A stretch of DNA of 64,000 nt, from the NCBI GenBank assembly GCA_021734025.1, contig JAIPJS010000004.1:186001-250000 (forward strand). The letters are read 5' to 3'. Positions within the stretch are counted from its first letter, which is position 1, and every line of letters begins with the position of its first letter. The translations under genes were made by a program, and so were the position numbers. Below the pieces are notes generated by a model. The model was given only the letters and a program-made list of their open reading frames with translations, was not told the DNA's origin and searched no databases. Shown here in pieces: positions 54,674 to 62,742 of this stretch. Source of the stretch: Candidatus Neomarinimicrobiota bacterium (GTDB lineage Bacteria > Fidelibacterota > JAANXI01).

Positions 54674-55291
54674 ATGATTCGAATACTGATTCACGGGATT
54701 ACAACCAAGACAGATGCGCTGGCGGCCGCAAAACTCGGTGCCAACGGACTCGGATTTATCCTGGACAAATCTGATGAGCGCTACATCGAATTCACACTGG
54801 CCAGAGATATTCTTCACGATTTACCCCCGGTGATGTGCAATTTTCTACAGGTAGACGATTACGATACAGAATTGCTTCGAAATATGGTGCAGAAATTACG
54901 CATCGGGGCATTGATAATTCCTATCGAGGCGTACAAGACCGAATTTGAATCGCTGGGATGCCGGCTGACGCTCACCGGAACTGCCGAAGAAATCCTGGAC
55001 CATGCATCTACCACCGCAGCGAAACGTCAGTATTTACCCCGGGACGTTGAACTCGGGCAGCTCCATGATAAAAGTGCCCAAGCATTGCAAATTTGGCGGG
55101 ATGTGAACGAGGCGCATCATCTGCTAATTCCGTGCAAAGCGGAGCCGGCGACTCTCCCGACACTCCTGGATCGATTCAAACCGGCTGGCCTTTTCTTTCA
55201 GGGTGGCACAGAAAGCCATACCGGTCTCCAGGATTATCCCCGGATTCAGGCATATATCCAGGCTATTCATTCAATTGTTGAGCGCGTGTGA
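54674..55291 (+). CDS. TrpF-like barrel protein with altered active site
   Basis: 205 residues from the ATG at 54674. MIRILIHGITTKTDALAAAK and LGANGLGFILDKSDERYIEF align with the start of phosphoribosylanthranilate isomerase (K.CGIT..EDA..A...GAD..GFIF). The catalytic Cys of the CGIT motif is His here, and I see no clear equivalent of the second-half catalytic Asp (LLDT/DS). The C-terminal part keeps FFQGGTESHTGLQDY, similar to VSSGVE.. .PG. It is 72 bp upstream of aroB. Function probably not tryptophan synthesis. Confidence 0.65.
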   Translation: MIRILIHGITTKTDALAAAKLGANGLGFILDKSDERYIEFTLARDILHDLPPVMCNFLQVDDYDTELLRNMVQKLRIGALIIPIEAYKTEFESLGCRLTLTGTAEEILDHASTTAAKRQYLPRDVELGQLHDKSAQALQIWRDVNEAHHLLIPCKAEPATLPTLLDRFKPAGLFFQGGTESHTGLQDYPRIQAYIQAIHSIVERV

Positions 55292-55363
55292 TTATTTTTG
55301 CTGGTAAGACCGGCGAAGTTTTTCTAAAATAAACTCTTTCCACCGAAAAAAACTGAACGAGAT

Positions 55364-56464
55364 ATGACAAAAATCCATCTGCCCCTGGGCGAACGAAAAT
55401 ATGATGTCCACGTAGAACGGGGAATTCTCCCCGAGGCCGGTAAAATACTGAGCGATCTCGGACTCCGTGGTAAGGTAGCAGTGTTCACTAGCCCGACCAT
55501 CGAAAAAGAGTATCTTCCGGAAGTCCTGCCGGGGTTGAAAAAGCATGGCTTTGAGGTCTTCACCAAATGCCTCCCATCTGGCGAGCAGACGAAAAATATG
55601 TCCGTGGTGGAGGACCTCTATTCCCAGCTGATTGAATGGCGGTTCGAGCGGGGCTCGACGATTATCGCCCTCGGAGGAGGCGTCGTCGGCGATATCTCCG
55701 GCTTTGTGGCGAGCACGTTTCTGCGCGGAATCCAATACGTGCAGATCCCGACAACCCTGCTTTCTCAGGTGGACAGCGCTATCGGCGGGAAGGTCGGCGT
55801 GAACCATCCCCTGGGGAAAAATCTCATTGGAGCAGTTTATCAACCGAAAGCGGTAATCGTTGATCCGGATCTGCTCCAGACCCTGCCGACCCGGGAAATG
55901 CTCAGCGGCTTCGGTGAGATTATCAAGTTCAGCCTGATTCGTGATTTCAAGTTCTTCAGCCAGATTGTAACCGGTCGGCACGCAGTGCTGGAAGAACGGG
56001 AACCGGACTTTCTCCTGGATATCATTACCAAAAGTATCCGAATCAAAACCAATTACATCACCGAAGATGAGTTCGATTCCGGCAAGCAGCGAATTTTAAA
56101 CTTTGGCCATACGGTGGGCCACGCCATTGAGGCCGTCGCCGGATTTGATGCACTCCGGCACGGGGAAGCCGTCATCAAAGGGGTGCACTCCGCCGTCGAA
56201 ATCTCCGAAAATGTGAAACTACTCGGATCCAACATCGCCACCCGGGTGCACGAATTCCTGGATCAGCTCTCTGTCCCTGCAGTGAACCTTGACGTGGAGG
56301 ACGTTCTGAACAGGATGAAAATTGATAAAAAGGTCATCGATGGCAACGTCACTATCGTGTTACTCAAGAATATCGGGGATCCGATCATCGTGAGTAACGG
56401 TTCCGGGCAAGTCACCATCCGCGACAGTATTCTCAGACAGGCCATCGAGCATGTCTGCCGATGA
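55364..56464 (+). CDS. aroB: 3-dehydroquinate synthase
   Basis: 366 residues, normal length. NAD site: the glycine-rich IIALGGGVVGDISGFVASTF near 99-118; the following YVQIPTTLLSQVDSAIGGKV near 125-144 is diagnostic. The zinc ligands are present: Glu in GFGEIIKF (near 187), His in NFGHTVGHAIE (near 250) and His in RHGEAV (near 267). It converts DAHP to 3-dehydroquinate in the shikimate pathway. Its end overlaps the AroQ-like gene by 14 bp. Confidence 0.93.
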   Translation: MTKIHLPLGERKYDVHVERGILPEAGKILSDLGLRGKVAVFTSPTIEKEYLPEVLPGLKKHGFEVFTKCLPSGEQTKNMSVVEDLYSQLIEWRFERGSTIIALGGGVVGDISGFVASTFLRGIQYVQIPTTLLSQVDSAIGGKVGVNHPLGKNLIGAVYQPKAVIVDPDLLQTLPTREMLSGFGEIIKFSLIRDFKFFSQIVTGRHAVLEEREPDFLLDIITKSIRIKTNYITEDEFDSGKQRILNFGHTVGHAIEAVAGFDALRHGEAVIKGVHSAVEISENVKLLGSNIATRVHEFLDQLSVPAVNLDVEDVLNRMKIDKKVIDGNVTIVLLKNIGDPIIVSNGSGQVTIRDSILRQAIEHVCR

Positions 56465-56906
56465 TTCCCGCCACATTTTAGTCATCCACGGGCCGAATAT
56501 GAATCTGGTGGGCAAACGTCCGAAGGAGACATTCGGCACCCTGACCCTCGATAAAATCAATCGATCCCTCAGGCGATACGCTCAAAAGAAAAATGTCACA
56601 CTGAAGATCTTTCAGTCCAACAGCGAGTCCGATATCGTTACCAAGCTCCAGCGCCAGCGCAACTGGGCGGATGGTATATTGTTGAACCCGGCTACCCTCT
56701 GTTTTACAAGTTACACCATCCTGGATACGCTCGAATTAATCAACCTCCCTACCGTTGAAGTCCACCTCACCGACCCCATCGCCGGAAAATCCGTCTCGGA
56801 TTCCCTGCTGAAACCCTATTTTCAGGACCAAATCGTTGGCCCCGTGGACAGCGCGTATGAACGCGGGTTGGATGTGCTTTTGACCATATTCATGGCACGC
56901 AGATAA
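56451..56906 (+). CDS. AroQ-like type II dehydroquinase lacking the catalytic Tyr
   Basis: 151 residues with the type II fold pattern: HILVIHGPNMNLVGKRPKET near 8-27, FQSNSESDIVTKLQRQ near 53-68, and PTVEVHLTDPIAGKSVSD near 100-117. In active enzymes an essential Tyr follows the KR..E. loop (YG); here it is Phe (KETFG). The conserved His in NPGAYTHTS is replaced (NPATLCFTS), and the Arg after VEVHLSN is missing. The VEVH His remains. Either a non-catalytic paralogue or a new reaction; overlaps aroB. Confidence 0.75.
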   Translation: MSADDSRHILVIHGPNMNLVGKRPKETFGTLTLDKINRSLRRYAQKKNVTLKIFQSNSESDIVTKLQRQRNWADGILLNPATLCFTSYTILDTLELINLPTVEVHLTDPIAGKSVSDSLLKPYFQDQIVGPVDSAYERGLDVLLTIFMARR

Positions 56907-57162
56907 ATTCTCCAGGCAAAGTCCCTCCCATCTCGACTTTAATATTGTTTATTGTTTTTTTTGTTATTGAAAACTTCGTGTTTGAGCACCATTATAGAAA
57001 TTCAATCGAATACGATCGATGAGTTAGCTAGTTATGAAAGACAATCTATAGTTATACAAAGTGCGAGTTCGAAGTTTTCTTGATTTTTTCATCCCTTTTG
57101 TATCAAGACAAAAGGGATAACAAGAGAAATATTTCAGTCCGTGAATTGTATTTTTCAGCACA

Positions 57163-58041
57163 CTAATTTCGATTCTCCAATATTTCTGCCAAAATAATAG
57201 CTAACAAAATTAGACCTCCCCCAATCACCCCGGAAACACCAAGCACTTCCGACAACACTACATAACCCGTTAACGCCGCGAATACCGGCTCAAGTGTCAG
57301 AATGAGCGCCGTCCGGGTGGCGGTGGTTATCCGCTGGGCCCAGTTTTGCAGAAAGAATGCCAGTGCAGTAGCAAACACCGCAGTGACGATCAGCGCTCCC
57401 ACCACGTACCAGGTCAAACCGTGCTCCAGAATGTGAAGCGTGCTGTTTTCAAAGGGCAGGACGATCCCACTTAATACCGTAACGGTTAGGATCTGGATAA
57501 AAAAGAATCCCATCAAATTGACCCGCCGGGTGTAGTAATCCAGAGCGATGACGTGGAGGGCAAACCCCACTGCGCAGAGCAGCGTCCAGGCATCCCCCTG
57601 GTTGAACGACTGCGCCTGGGGATTTGTTAATAGATAGAGACCGATGACGGCAAGAGTAACTGAAATTGCCGTCCATCTTCCCAGGGATTTCTTTTCAAAC
57701 ACCGCTGCAAAAATGGGAACCATCACCACTGCCAAACCGGTAATGAATCCCGACTTCGAGGCTGTTGTGTACTGGAGCCCGATAGTCTGCGCCATATACC
57801 CGATAAACAGAAAAAAGCCTGCCAGCGATCCGGCCTTCCAGGGGAGTCTGCTAAATCCGGACTTATACCAAATAATCGGCAGTAGTATCAATGCCGCCAA
57901 TCCGAAACGCAGTACCAGGAAGGCGAACGGCTCGATGTCCTCCAGTGCACTCTTCACAACGGTAAAGGTCGTCCCCCAGATGAAGGCGATCAGTACGAGG
58001 GAGAGGTCGGCAATCAGCGGCTTTTTAGTGGCAGAAATCAA
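57163..58041 (-). CDS. EamA/DMT-superfamily permease
   Basis: 292 residues with ten hydrophobic helices arranged as two EamA repeats. The first repeat starts LVLIAFIWGTTFTVVKSALE and has LRFGLAALILLPII; the second has WTLLCAVGFALHVIALDYYT and ends in the typical LEPVFAALTGYVVLSEVLGV block (near 251-270). Such proteins export metabolites or amino acids; the substrate is unknown. The gap to the aroQ-like gene (about 250 bp) shows nothing. Confidence 0.85.
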   Translation of the reverse strand: MISATKKPLIADLSLVLIAFIWGTTFTVVKSALEDIEPFAFLVLRFGLAALILLPIIWYKSGFSRLPWKAGSLAGFFLFIGYMAQTIGLQYTTASKSGFITGLAVVMVPIFAAVFEKKSLGRWTAISVTLAVIGLYLLTNPQAQSFNQGDAWTLLCAVGFALHVIALDYYTRRVNLMGFFFIQILTVTVLSGIVLPFENSTLHILEHGLTWYVVGALIVTAVFATALAFFLQNWAQRITTATRTALILTLEPVFAALTGYVVLSEVLGVSGVIGGGLILLAIILAEILENRN

Positions 58042-58140
58042 TGGGATTCAATTGTATTTTTTAAAAATTTCGGTGATAAACATACAAAAAACCAGTGAGA
58101 GAGGATAGTTGGCAGGGTAGGGAATCCAAACAAAACCTAA

Positions 58141-58172
58141 AGATGCCATCCCGTCCAAACGGGATGGCATCT
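58141..58172. terminator. Terminator-like hairpin with AGATGCCATCCCG arms
   Basis: AGATGCCATCCCGT and ACGGGATGGCATCT flank CCAA: a perfect 14-bp stem. On the plus strand it is followed by TTT, on the minus strand it lies just after the copZ-like stop. Same arms as the terminator at 31.9 kb. It most probably ends the copper operon. Confidence 0.7.
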
Positions 58173-58188
58173 TTGTATGTCCGTTTTT

Positions 58189-58395
58189 CTAGTCTATAAC
58201 CGTATACCCCAGATCATCGATCTTGGATTTCACCGCAGAGAGCACGTCATCCGAACCATTGAATTCAAACTCCACCGACTCGGCATTCCGGTCGGCTTTG
58301 ACGTTCTCCACGCTTTCAATCCGCGGCAGCATCTTCCGGATTTTATTCTCGCACCCTTCGCAGTGCATGCCGGTGACTTTTAGAGACTTCTGCAT
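58189..58395 (-). CDS. copZ: Heavy-metal-binding copper chaperone
   Basis: 68 residues, one HMA domain. The metal motif is GMHCEGC (Cys 12 and 15), followed by the expected ferredoxin-like pattern and ending LGYTVID. Delivers Cu(I) to the P-type ATPase encoded upstream. Translation starts at an ATG preceded by AAGGAG. It lies 285 bp after copA, with a repeat array in between. The symbol is by function and position; 'copZ-like' is the safe wording. Confidence 0.85.
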   Translation of the reverse strand: MQKSLKVTGMHCEGCENKIRKMLPRIESVENVKADRNAESVEFEFNGSDDVLSAVKSKIDDLGYTVID

Positions 58396-58414
58396 AGTGC
58401 AACTCCTTATGTAA

Positions 58415-58679
58415 GTGTTTAAGTATTCAAGTGTTCGAGTAACACCGTGTTGTCGTGTTATTGTGTTAATGTGTTATAGTGTTATTGTTAAAAACCGTCA
58501 TGTGTCAGGTATCCTCAGCCCTGGGTCTCATCCGTCTTCCCTGTCGGTAGTTCCCACTTGAGCGGGAATTGTTCGTTGTTTGTAGTTTGTTGTTTTTTGT
58601 TTTTATTCAGTGCTTTCGGTGTATTTCCGTGTTTCATTTATTTGGTTTTTCTCTGCGCCATCTGCGTCTCTGCGGTGAA
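58415..58679. repeat. Composite short-period repeat (family B), copy 6
   Basis: The clearest octamer array: ten 8-bp units from 58415 to 58494, GTGTTTAA, GTATTCAA, GTGTTCGA, GTAACACC, GTGTTGTC, GTGTTATT, GTGTTAAT, GTGTTATA, GTGTTATT, GTTAAAAA. Then GTTCCCACTTGAGCGGGAAT, TTGTTCGTTGTTTGTAGTTT (7-bp period) and CTCTGCGCCATCTGCGTCTC-GCGGTGAA, which ends at the copA stop. The array ends about 20 bp from the copZ start. Confidence 0.85.
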
Positions 58680-61184
58680 TTAGTTTGTCGAGTACTCCGG
58701 CTGGATGTTCACCTTCTGCAATCGCCTCGAATTCGTCACCACATTAATAGAACTGAACGCCATGGCTATCTCTGCCAGGACCGGATGCATCATGCCGAGG
58801 ATGGCCAGCGGCACCATGACCACATTGTAAAAGAATGCCCAGAACAGGTTCTGCTTGATCTTGGTAAACGTGGCGCGGCTCAGTTTCACCGCCTTCACCA
58901 CCGCGCTCAAGTCGCCTTTGACCAGCACAATGTCGCCGGATTCGATGGCCACATCAGTTCCTGTCCCGATGGCGATGCCGACCTGCGCCTGGGTCAGCGC
59001 CGGCGCGTCGTTGATGCCGTCGCCGACCATAGCGACGATTTCGCCCTGCTCCTGGAGACGCTTTACCTCGCCGGATTTGTCGTCCGGCATTACATTCGCG
59101 ATGACCCGGTCAATACCGACCTCGGCAGCGATGGCTTTGGCTGTCCGCTCGTTGTCGCCAGTCATCATCACCGGTTCCAGTCCGAACGAACGCAGCGCCT
59201 CGATAGCCTGTTTGCTGTCCGCCTTCACCTTGTCAGCCACCGCGATAATCCCGGCGACTTCGTTATCGATTGCCACCAGCATGGCCGTCTTCGCCTGTTC
59301 CTCCAGAGATGCCATGGCCTGCGACACTTCGTCGGAGACCGTAATGTCCGATTCATTCATCAGCGCTTTGGTGCCGATACGGACGGTTTTGCCATCGATG
59401 TCGGCGCGGATACCGCGACCGGTGATGGCTTCGAACTCTTTTGCATTGCTCAGCTGGCCGTTTTGAGATTTGGAATAATTCACAATCGCTTCGCCCAGCG
59501 GATGTTCCGACCCGCTCTCGGCGCTGGCGGCGAAGTGAATCATTTCATCTTCAGTCAATCCGTTAAATACCTGCACATCCGTAACGCCCGGCTTGCCTTC
59601 GGTGATGGTACCGGTCTTGTCCAACACGATAGTCGTCACATCCTTCATGCTCTGGATGGCGGCTCCCTTGCGGATGAGCACACCGTTTTCCGCGCCCATA
59701 CCGGAGCCGACCATGAGAGCGGTCGGTGTGGCTAGTCCGAGTGCGCACGGACAGGCGATGACCAGCACGGCGATGGCGGCGTAAAACGCCAGCGCCACGG
59801 CGCCCATATTCGGGTTCACCCACGGGATAAATCCGGCGGCCCATTCGGCGACCCCGCCGAAGAAGCCGGGAAAAATCAGCCAGGATGCCAGCGTCAGCAA
59901 CGCCACGCCGATGACCACCGGTACGAATACGCCGGTAATCCGGTCGGCGAACTCCTGGATCGGCACCTTGGAGCCCTGGGCTTCTTCCACCATTTTGATG
60001 ACCTGGCTCAGGAAAGTCTCCTTGCCGACCTTGGTGGCGCGGACTTTCAACACGCCGTTCTTGTTGATGGTCGCACCGATGACTTCGTCGTCCGCTGACT
60101 TATCCACCGGCATAGATTCTCCGGTTGCCAGCGATTCATCCACGCTGCTGGAACCGTCTACGACCACACCATCGGTGGGAACCTTTTCGCCGGGACGCAC
60201 GATCATGATGTCACCCTTCTGCAACTCACGGACAGGAATACTGACTTCCTCGCCGTTTCGTTCAACTCGGGCCTCTTTGGCTTCGAGGGTGAGCAGCTTT
60301 TTAATCGCCTGGGAGGCGCGCCCCTTGGCCTTGGTCTCCACGTACCGGCCGGTGAGATGGAAGGCCATAATCATCCCGGCGATGCCGGCGAAACTGTGAA
60401 ACGCCGGAGCGATACCGAACTGGTGCAGGAGCGAGACGAATCCTGTGGCCAGCGAGGCAAGCGTACCCATGGCGATGAGGACATCCATATTCGGCGCCAA
60501 ATGACTCGCGGACTTCCAGGCGCTTCGGATAGTCTCCCAGCCGGGATAGAAAATCGCTACCGCCGAGAGCAAAATCATGCCGATATCGTAACCAATTTTG
60601 CCGAGAAAGGTGTAGCCGAAGAACATCTCCGGGATCATCCAGAGAATAATCGGGATGGTGACACCCCAGGCCCACCACATCTTCTCCCGGGCGTCATCGA
60701 CTTTGCGCTGATCCTTGTCCATTTCTGATTCAACTTCCGCTGGTTCATCGGACAATTCTTCCTCAATGACTTCGTATCCGACGTTCTCAATGGCCTTTGC
60801 GAAATCCCGGAAGGTGGCTGCATTCGGTTCATATTTTACCTGGGCGGTTTCGGTTGCCAGATTTACCGAGGCTTCACGGACGCCCTCAACATTCGAAAGC
60901 GCCTTTTCCACGGAACTGACGCAGCTCGCACAGTGCATCCCTTCAACCTGGAGAGTTTTGGTCGCCAGATTGTCACGGACATCGTAGCCGACGTTTTCCA
61001 CGGCCTTCTTGAAATCGTCGTAACCGACCGAATCTTCATCATATTCCACCGATGCCGATTCCGTCGCCAGGTTGACGCTCGCCACCTTGACGCCCGGCAC
61101 CTTCTTCAATGATTTCTCCACCGACGCCACGCAACTGGCGCAGTGCATGCCTTCGATTTCCAATGTGGTCTTTTTATTACTCAT
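58680..61184 (-). CDS. copA: Copper-transporting P1B-type ATPase
   Basis: 834 residues. Two N-terminal HMA domains, each with GMHCASC (Cys near 15/18 and 85/88), then eight membrane helices. The ion-pathway CPC is near 479-481 (ACPCALGLATPTALM), the phosphorylated Asp in VLDKTGTITEGKPGV is near 522, the HP motif in SGSEHPLGEAI is intact and the ATP hinge reads MVGDGINDAPAL near 720. It exports Cu(I) from the cytoplasm with copZ and csoR in one operon. The family base is well known; only the repeat-filled spacers are unusual. Confidence 0.95.
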   Translation of the reverse strand: MSNKKTTLEIEGMHCASCVASVEKSLKKVPGVKVASVNLATESASVEYDEDSVGYDDFKKAVENVGYDVRDNLATKTLQVEGMHCASCVSSVEKALSNVEGVREASVNLATETAQVKYEPNAATFRDFAKAIENVGYEVIEEELSDEPAEVESEMDKDQRKVDDAREKMWWAWGVTIPIILWMIPEMFFGYTFLGKIGYDIGMILLSAVAIFYPGWETIRSAWKSASHLAPNMDVLIAMGTLASLATGFVSLLHQFGIAPAFHSFAGIAGMIMAFHLTGRYVETKAKGRASQAIKKLLTLEAKEARVERNGEEVSIPVRELQKGDIMIVRPGEKVPTDGVVVDGSSSVDESLATGESMPVDKSADDEVIGATINKNGVLKVRATKVGKETFLSQVIKMVEEAQGSKVPIQEFADRITGVFVPVVIGVALLTLASWLIFPGFFGGVAEWAAGFIPWVNPNMGAVALAFYAAIAVLVIACPCALGLATPTALMVGSGMGAENGVLIRKGAAIQSMKDVTTIVLDKTGTITEGKPGVTDVQVFNGLTEDEMIHFAASAESGSEHPLGEAIVNYSKSQNGQLSNAKEFEAITGRGIRADIDGKTVRIGTKALMNESDITVSDEVSQAMASLEEQAKTAMLVAIDNEVAGIIAVADKVKADSKQAIEALRSFGLEPVMMTGDNERTAKAIAAEVGIDRVIANVMPDDKSGEVKRLQEQGEIVAMVGDGINDAPALTQAQVGIAIGTGTDVAIESGDIVLVKGDLSAVVKAVKLSRATFTKIKQNLFWAFFYNVVMVPLAILGMMHPVLAEIAMAFSSINVVTNSRRLQKVNIQPEYSTN

Positions 61185-61195
61185 GTTTTTGCCTT

Positions 61196-61440
61196 TATTT
61201 CTTTTTCTTAATCTTAATCCTAATCTTACTCTTAATCAGTATTAGAGTTTTCGGGTGTTCAGGTGTTCGGGTAACAGCGTGTTACAGTGTTTTTGTGTTA
61301 TCGTGTTAAAGTTAGAGCCTGTCTTCGGTTGAGAGTATTTTGTCGAGTCTTTTTCGTTTATCATCAGTTATTTCGTTGTTTTTTCAGTGTTTCATATTTT
61401 TTGTTTTTCTCTGCGTTCTTTGCGTCTCTGCGGTGAATTA
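61196..61440. repeat. Composite short-period repeat (family B), copy 7
   Basis: Between csoR and copA. From the copA start outward: hexamers CTTAATCTTAATCCTAATC, then octamers from 61247 to 61318 (GTTTTCGG, GTGTTCAG, GTGTTCGG, GTAACAGC, GTGTTACA, GTGTTTTT, GTGTTATC, GTGTTAAA, GTTAGAGC) and finally CTCTGCGTTCTTTGCGTCTC-GCGGTGAA at the csoR stop. The order is the same as in the copA-copZ spacer. Confidence 0.85.
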
Positions 61441-61444
61441 GTTT

Positions 61445-61729
61445 TCAACCATGTTTGCGAAACTTCGACAACACCGTCATCACCTCATCGATTTTTTCCT
61501 GCTTTTTCGCGGCATCATCACTTCGCATGGCGTCCGCGACGCAGGTGTGGAGGTGCTGATCCATCACCAGATCTTCCACGCCTTTGAGGGCTGAGACAAC
61601 GGAGGCCGTCTGGGTAAGGACATCTATGCAATAACGATCCTCCTCCACCATCTTCTGGAGACCGCGAACCTGTCCCTCGATTCTCTTGAGCCTATCAACA
61701 GCCTGTTTCTTCTGTTCATCGTTCATCAT
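61445..61729 (-). CDS. csoR: CsoR-family copper-sensing repressor
   Basis: 94 residues. DUF156/CsoR helical bundle with RLKRIEGQVRGLQKMVEEDR near 13-32. The copper ligands C-H-C are all present: Cys in EDRYCIDVL (near 34), His in DQHLHTCVA (near 59) and Cys in the same motif (near 63). It represses without copper and releases DNA when Cu(I) binds. Start at 61729, with an alternative ATG one codon later. Its own promoter overlaps a perfect operator. Confidence 0.9.
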   Translation of the reverse strand: MMNDEQKKQAVDRLKRIEGQVRGLQKMVEEDRYCIDVLTQTASVVSALKGVEDLVMDQHLHTCVADAMRSDDAAKKQEKIDEVMTVLSKFRKHG

Positions 61730-61765
61730 AATTATTTTTCACTCCCGTTTCTCCAATTCGCTCGT

Positions 61766-61795
61766 AATATACCATACCCCCCTATGGTATGTCAA
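61766..61795 (-). promoter_or_regulatory. csoR operon promoter with embedded CsoR operator
   Basis: On the minus strand TTGACA (61790-61795), 18 bp, TATATT (61766-61771), a near-consensus sigma70 promoter. The spacer contains the dyad ATACCATA - six G/C - TATGGTAT (61769-61790), the classical CsoR-type site with GC-rich centre and TA-containing arms. Occupancy by the repressor covers the promoter entirely. Confidence 0.85.
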
Positions 61796-61809
61796 GAGAT
61801 AAAAGGCAG

Positions 61810-62105
61810 TGTTATAGTGTTCATGTGTTCTGGTGTTATCGTTTCTATCCAAAATGCGGGAGTAGCAGGAGATAACTAATGTTTAACTGAATTGGAAAGG
61901 GCGGAAACTGGTTGGTAGTTCCCGCTTCAGCGGGTTTTTGTGTGTTGGTTTGGTACTCTTTTATTGTAATAAAATTTGCGTATATTCGCGGCTAAATTTT
62001 TTTATAGATTTTTCTGCGGTTGTTTTTTTGTCAGTGTTAGTTGCATCAGCGTTTTCAGTGGTTAGTCAGTTTTCTTCTTTGCGTCTTCGCGCCTTTGTGG
62101 TAATG
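61810..62105. repeat. Composite short-period repeat (family B), copy 8
   Basis: Upstream of the csoR promoter and downstream of the CDF gene. Octamers GTGTTATA, GTGTTCAT, GTGTTCTG, GTGTTATC, GTTTCTAT (61810-61849); GTTCCCGCTTCAGCGGGTTT hairpin (about 61917-61936); then TTCTTTGCGTCTTCGCGCCT, the divergent 3'-end module at the CDF stop. No gene. Confidence 0.75.
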
Positions 62106-62109
62106 CTTT

Positions 62110-62742
62110 TTAATCATGCTCATCCTCAAAACCTTCCATCCCTTCTTTGATGAGCCACGGTACCATCAGCAACGCAGCCGCCGGATCCGCCCACCAGAGG
62201 TTATCAAAGACGGCATTCAGTGAGAGGCCCAGCAGGAGCGCGAATGAAAGATACATACATGCCAGCGTCTCTTTAGCTTCCGAGCGCAGCGCGCCGCTAT
62301 CGAGATGATCCGCTGCTCTGAATTTGAAAAAAGCCAGGATCGGCATAATAATCAGCGACAAAATCGCGAGGACAATCCCTACCGGACTTTCCGCCGGAGC
62401 CTGCTGATTAATCAGGGTGATAATTGCATCGACGGTTACATAGGCAGCCAGGAGGAAGAAAGTTATCCCAACGAACCGATGCACCCGGGTTTCCGCCGCT
62501 TCGATTTCTTCGGCTGAACCGCCGCCGGTCTCAACCGAGACCCGCCAGAGCAGTACACCCGCCGCTGCCGATTCGATTATACTGTCAAACCCAAAGCCCA
62601 CCAGCGCATTACTGCTCGCGGCAAAGCCGGACCAAAGTGCTACGACGGCTTCGGCTACATTGTAAAAAAGTGTCCCGAGTACCAGCCAATATGCGATTTT
62701 TGCCCAATCTCTATCAGGGGCTGATGTTACAGTCTGTTGCAT
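62110..62742 (-). CDS. Cation-diffusion-facilitator (CDF) exporter
   Basis: 210 residues with six membrane helices. Helix 2 carries SNALVGFGFDSIIES (residues about 43-57), a place for the Asp of the CDF zinc site (HxxxD/DxxxD variants), and the later block SGALRSEAKETLACMYLSFALL gives the second half-site region; WWADPAAALLMVPW completes the pattern. No C-terminal cytoplasmic domain, so it is a short-type CDF. Probably exports a divalent cation (Zn, Fe, Co or Mn). It is a separate unit from the copper operon by orientation and the repeat spacer. Confidence 0.75.
   Translation of the reverse strand: MQQTVTSAPDRDWAKIAYWLVLGTLFYNVAEAVVALWSGFAASSNALVGFGFDSIIESAAAGVLLWRVSVETGGGSAEEIEAAETRVHRFVGITFFLLAAYVTVDAIITLINQQAPAESPVGIVLAILSLIIMPILAFFKFRAADHLDSGALRSEAKETLACMYLSFALLLGLSLNAVFDNLWWADPAAALLMVPWLIKEGMEGFEDEHD

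Noticed and set aside
58569-59735. 388-codon frame opposite copA
   Set aside because: Antisense to copA, begins in repeat DNA, has low-complexity His/Arg content and no SD.
61247-61318. Octamer array considered as a CRISPR array
   Set aside because: Units are only 8 bp with two variable bases; there are no 25-40-bp repeats with unique spacers and no cas genes.
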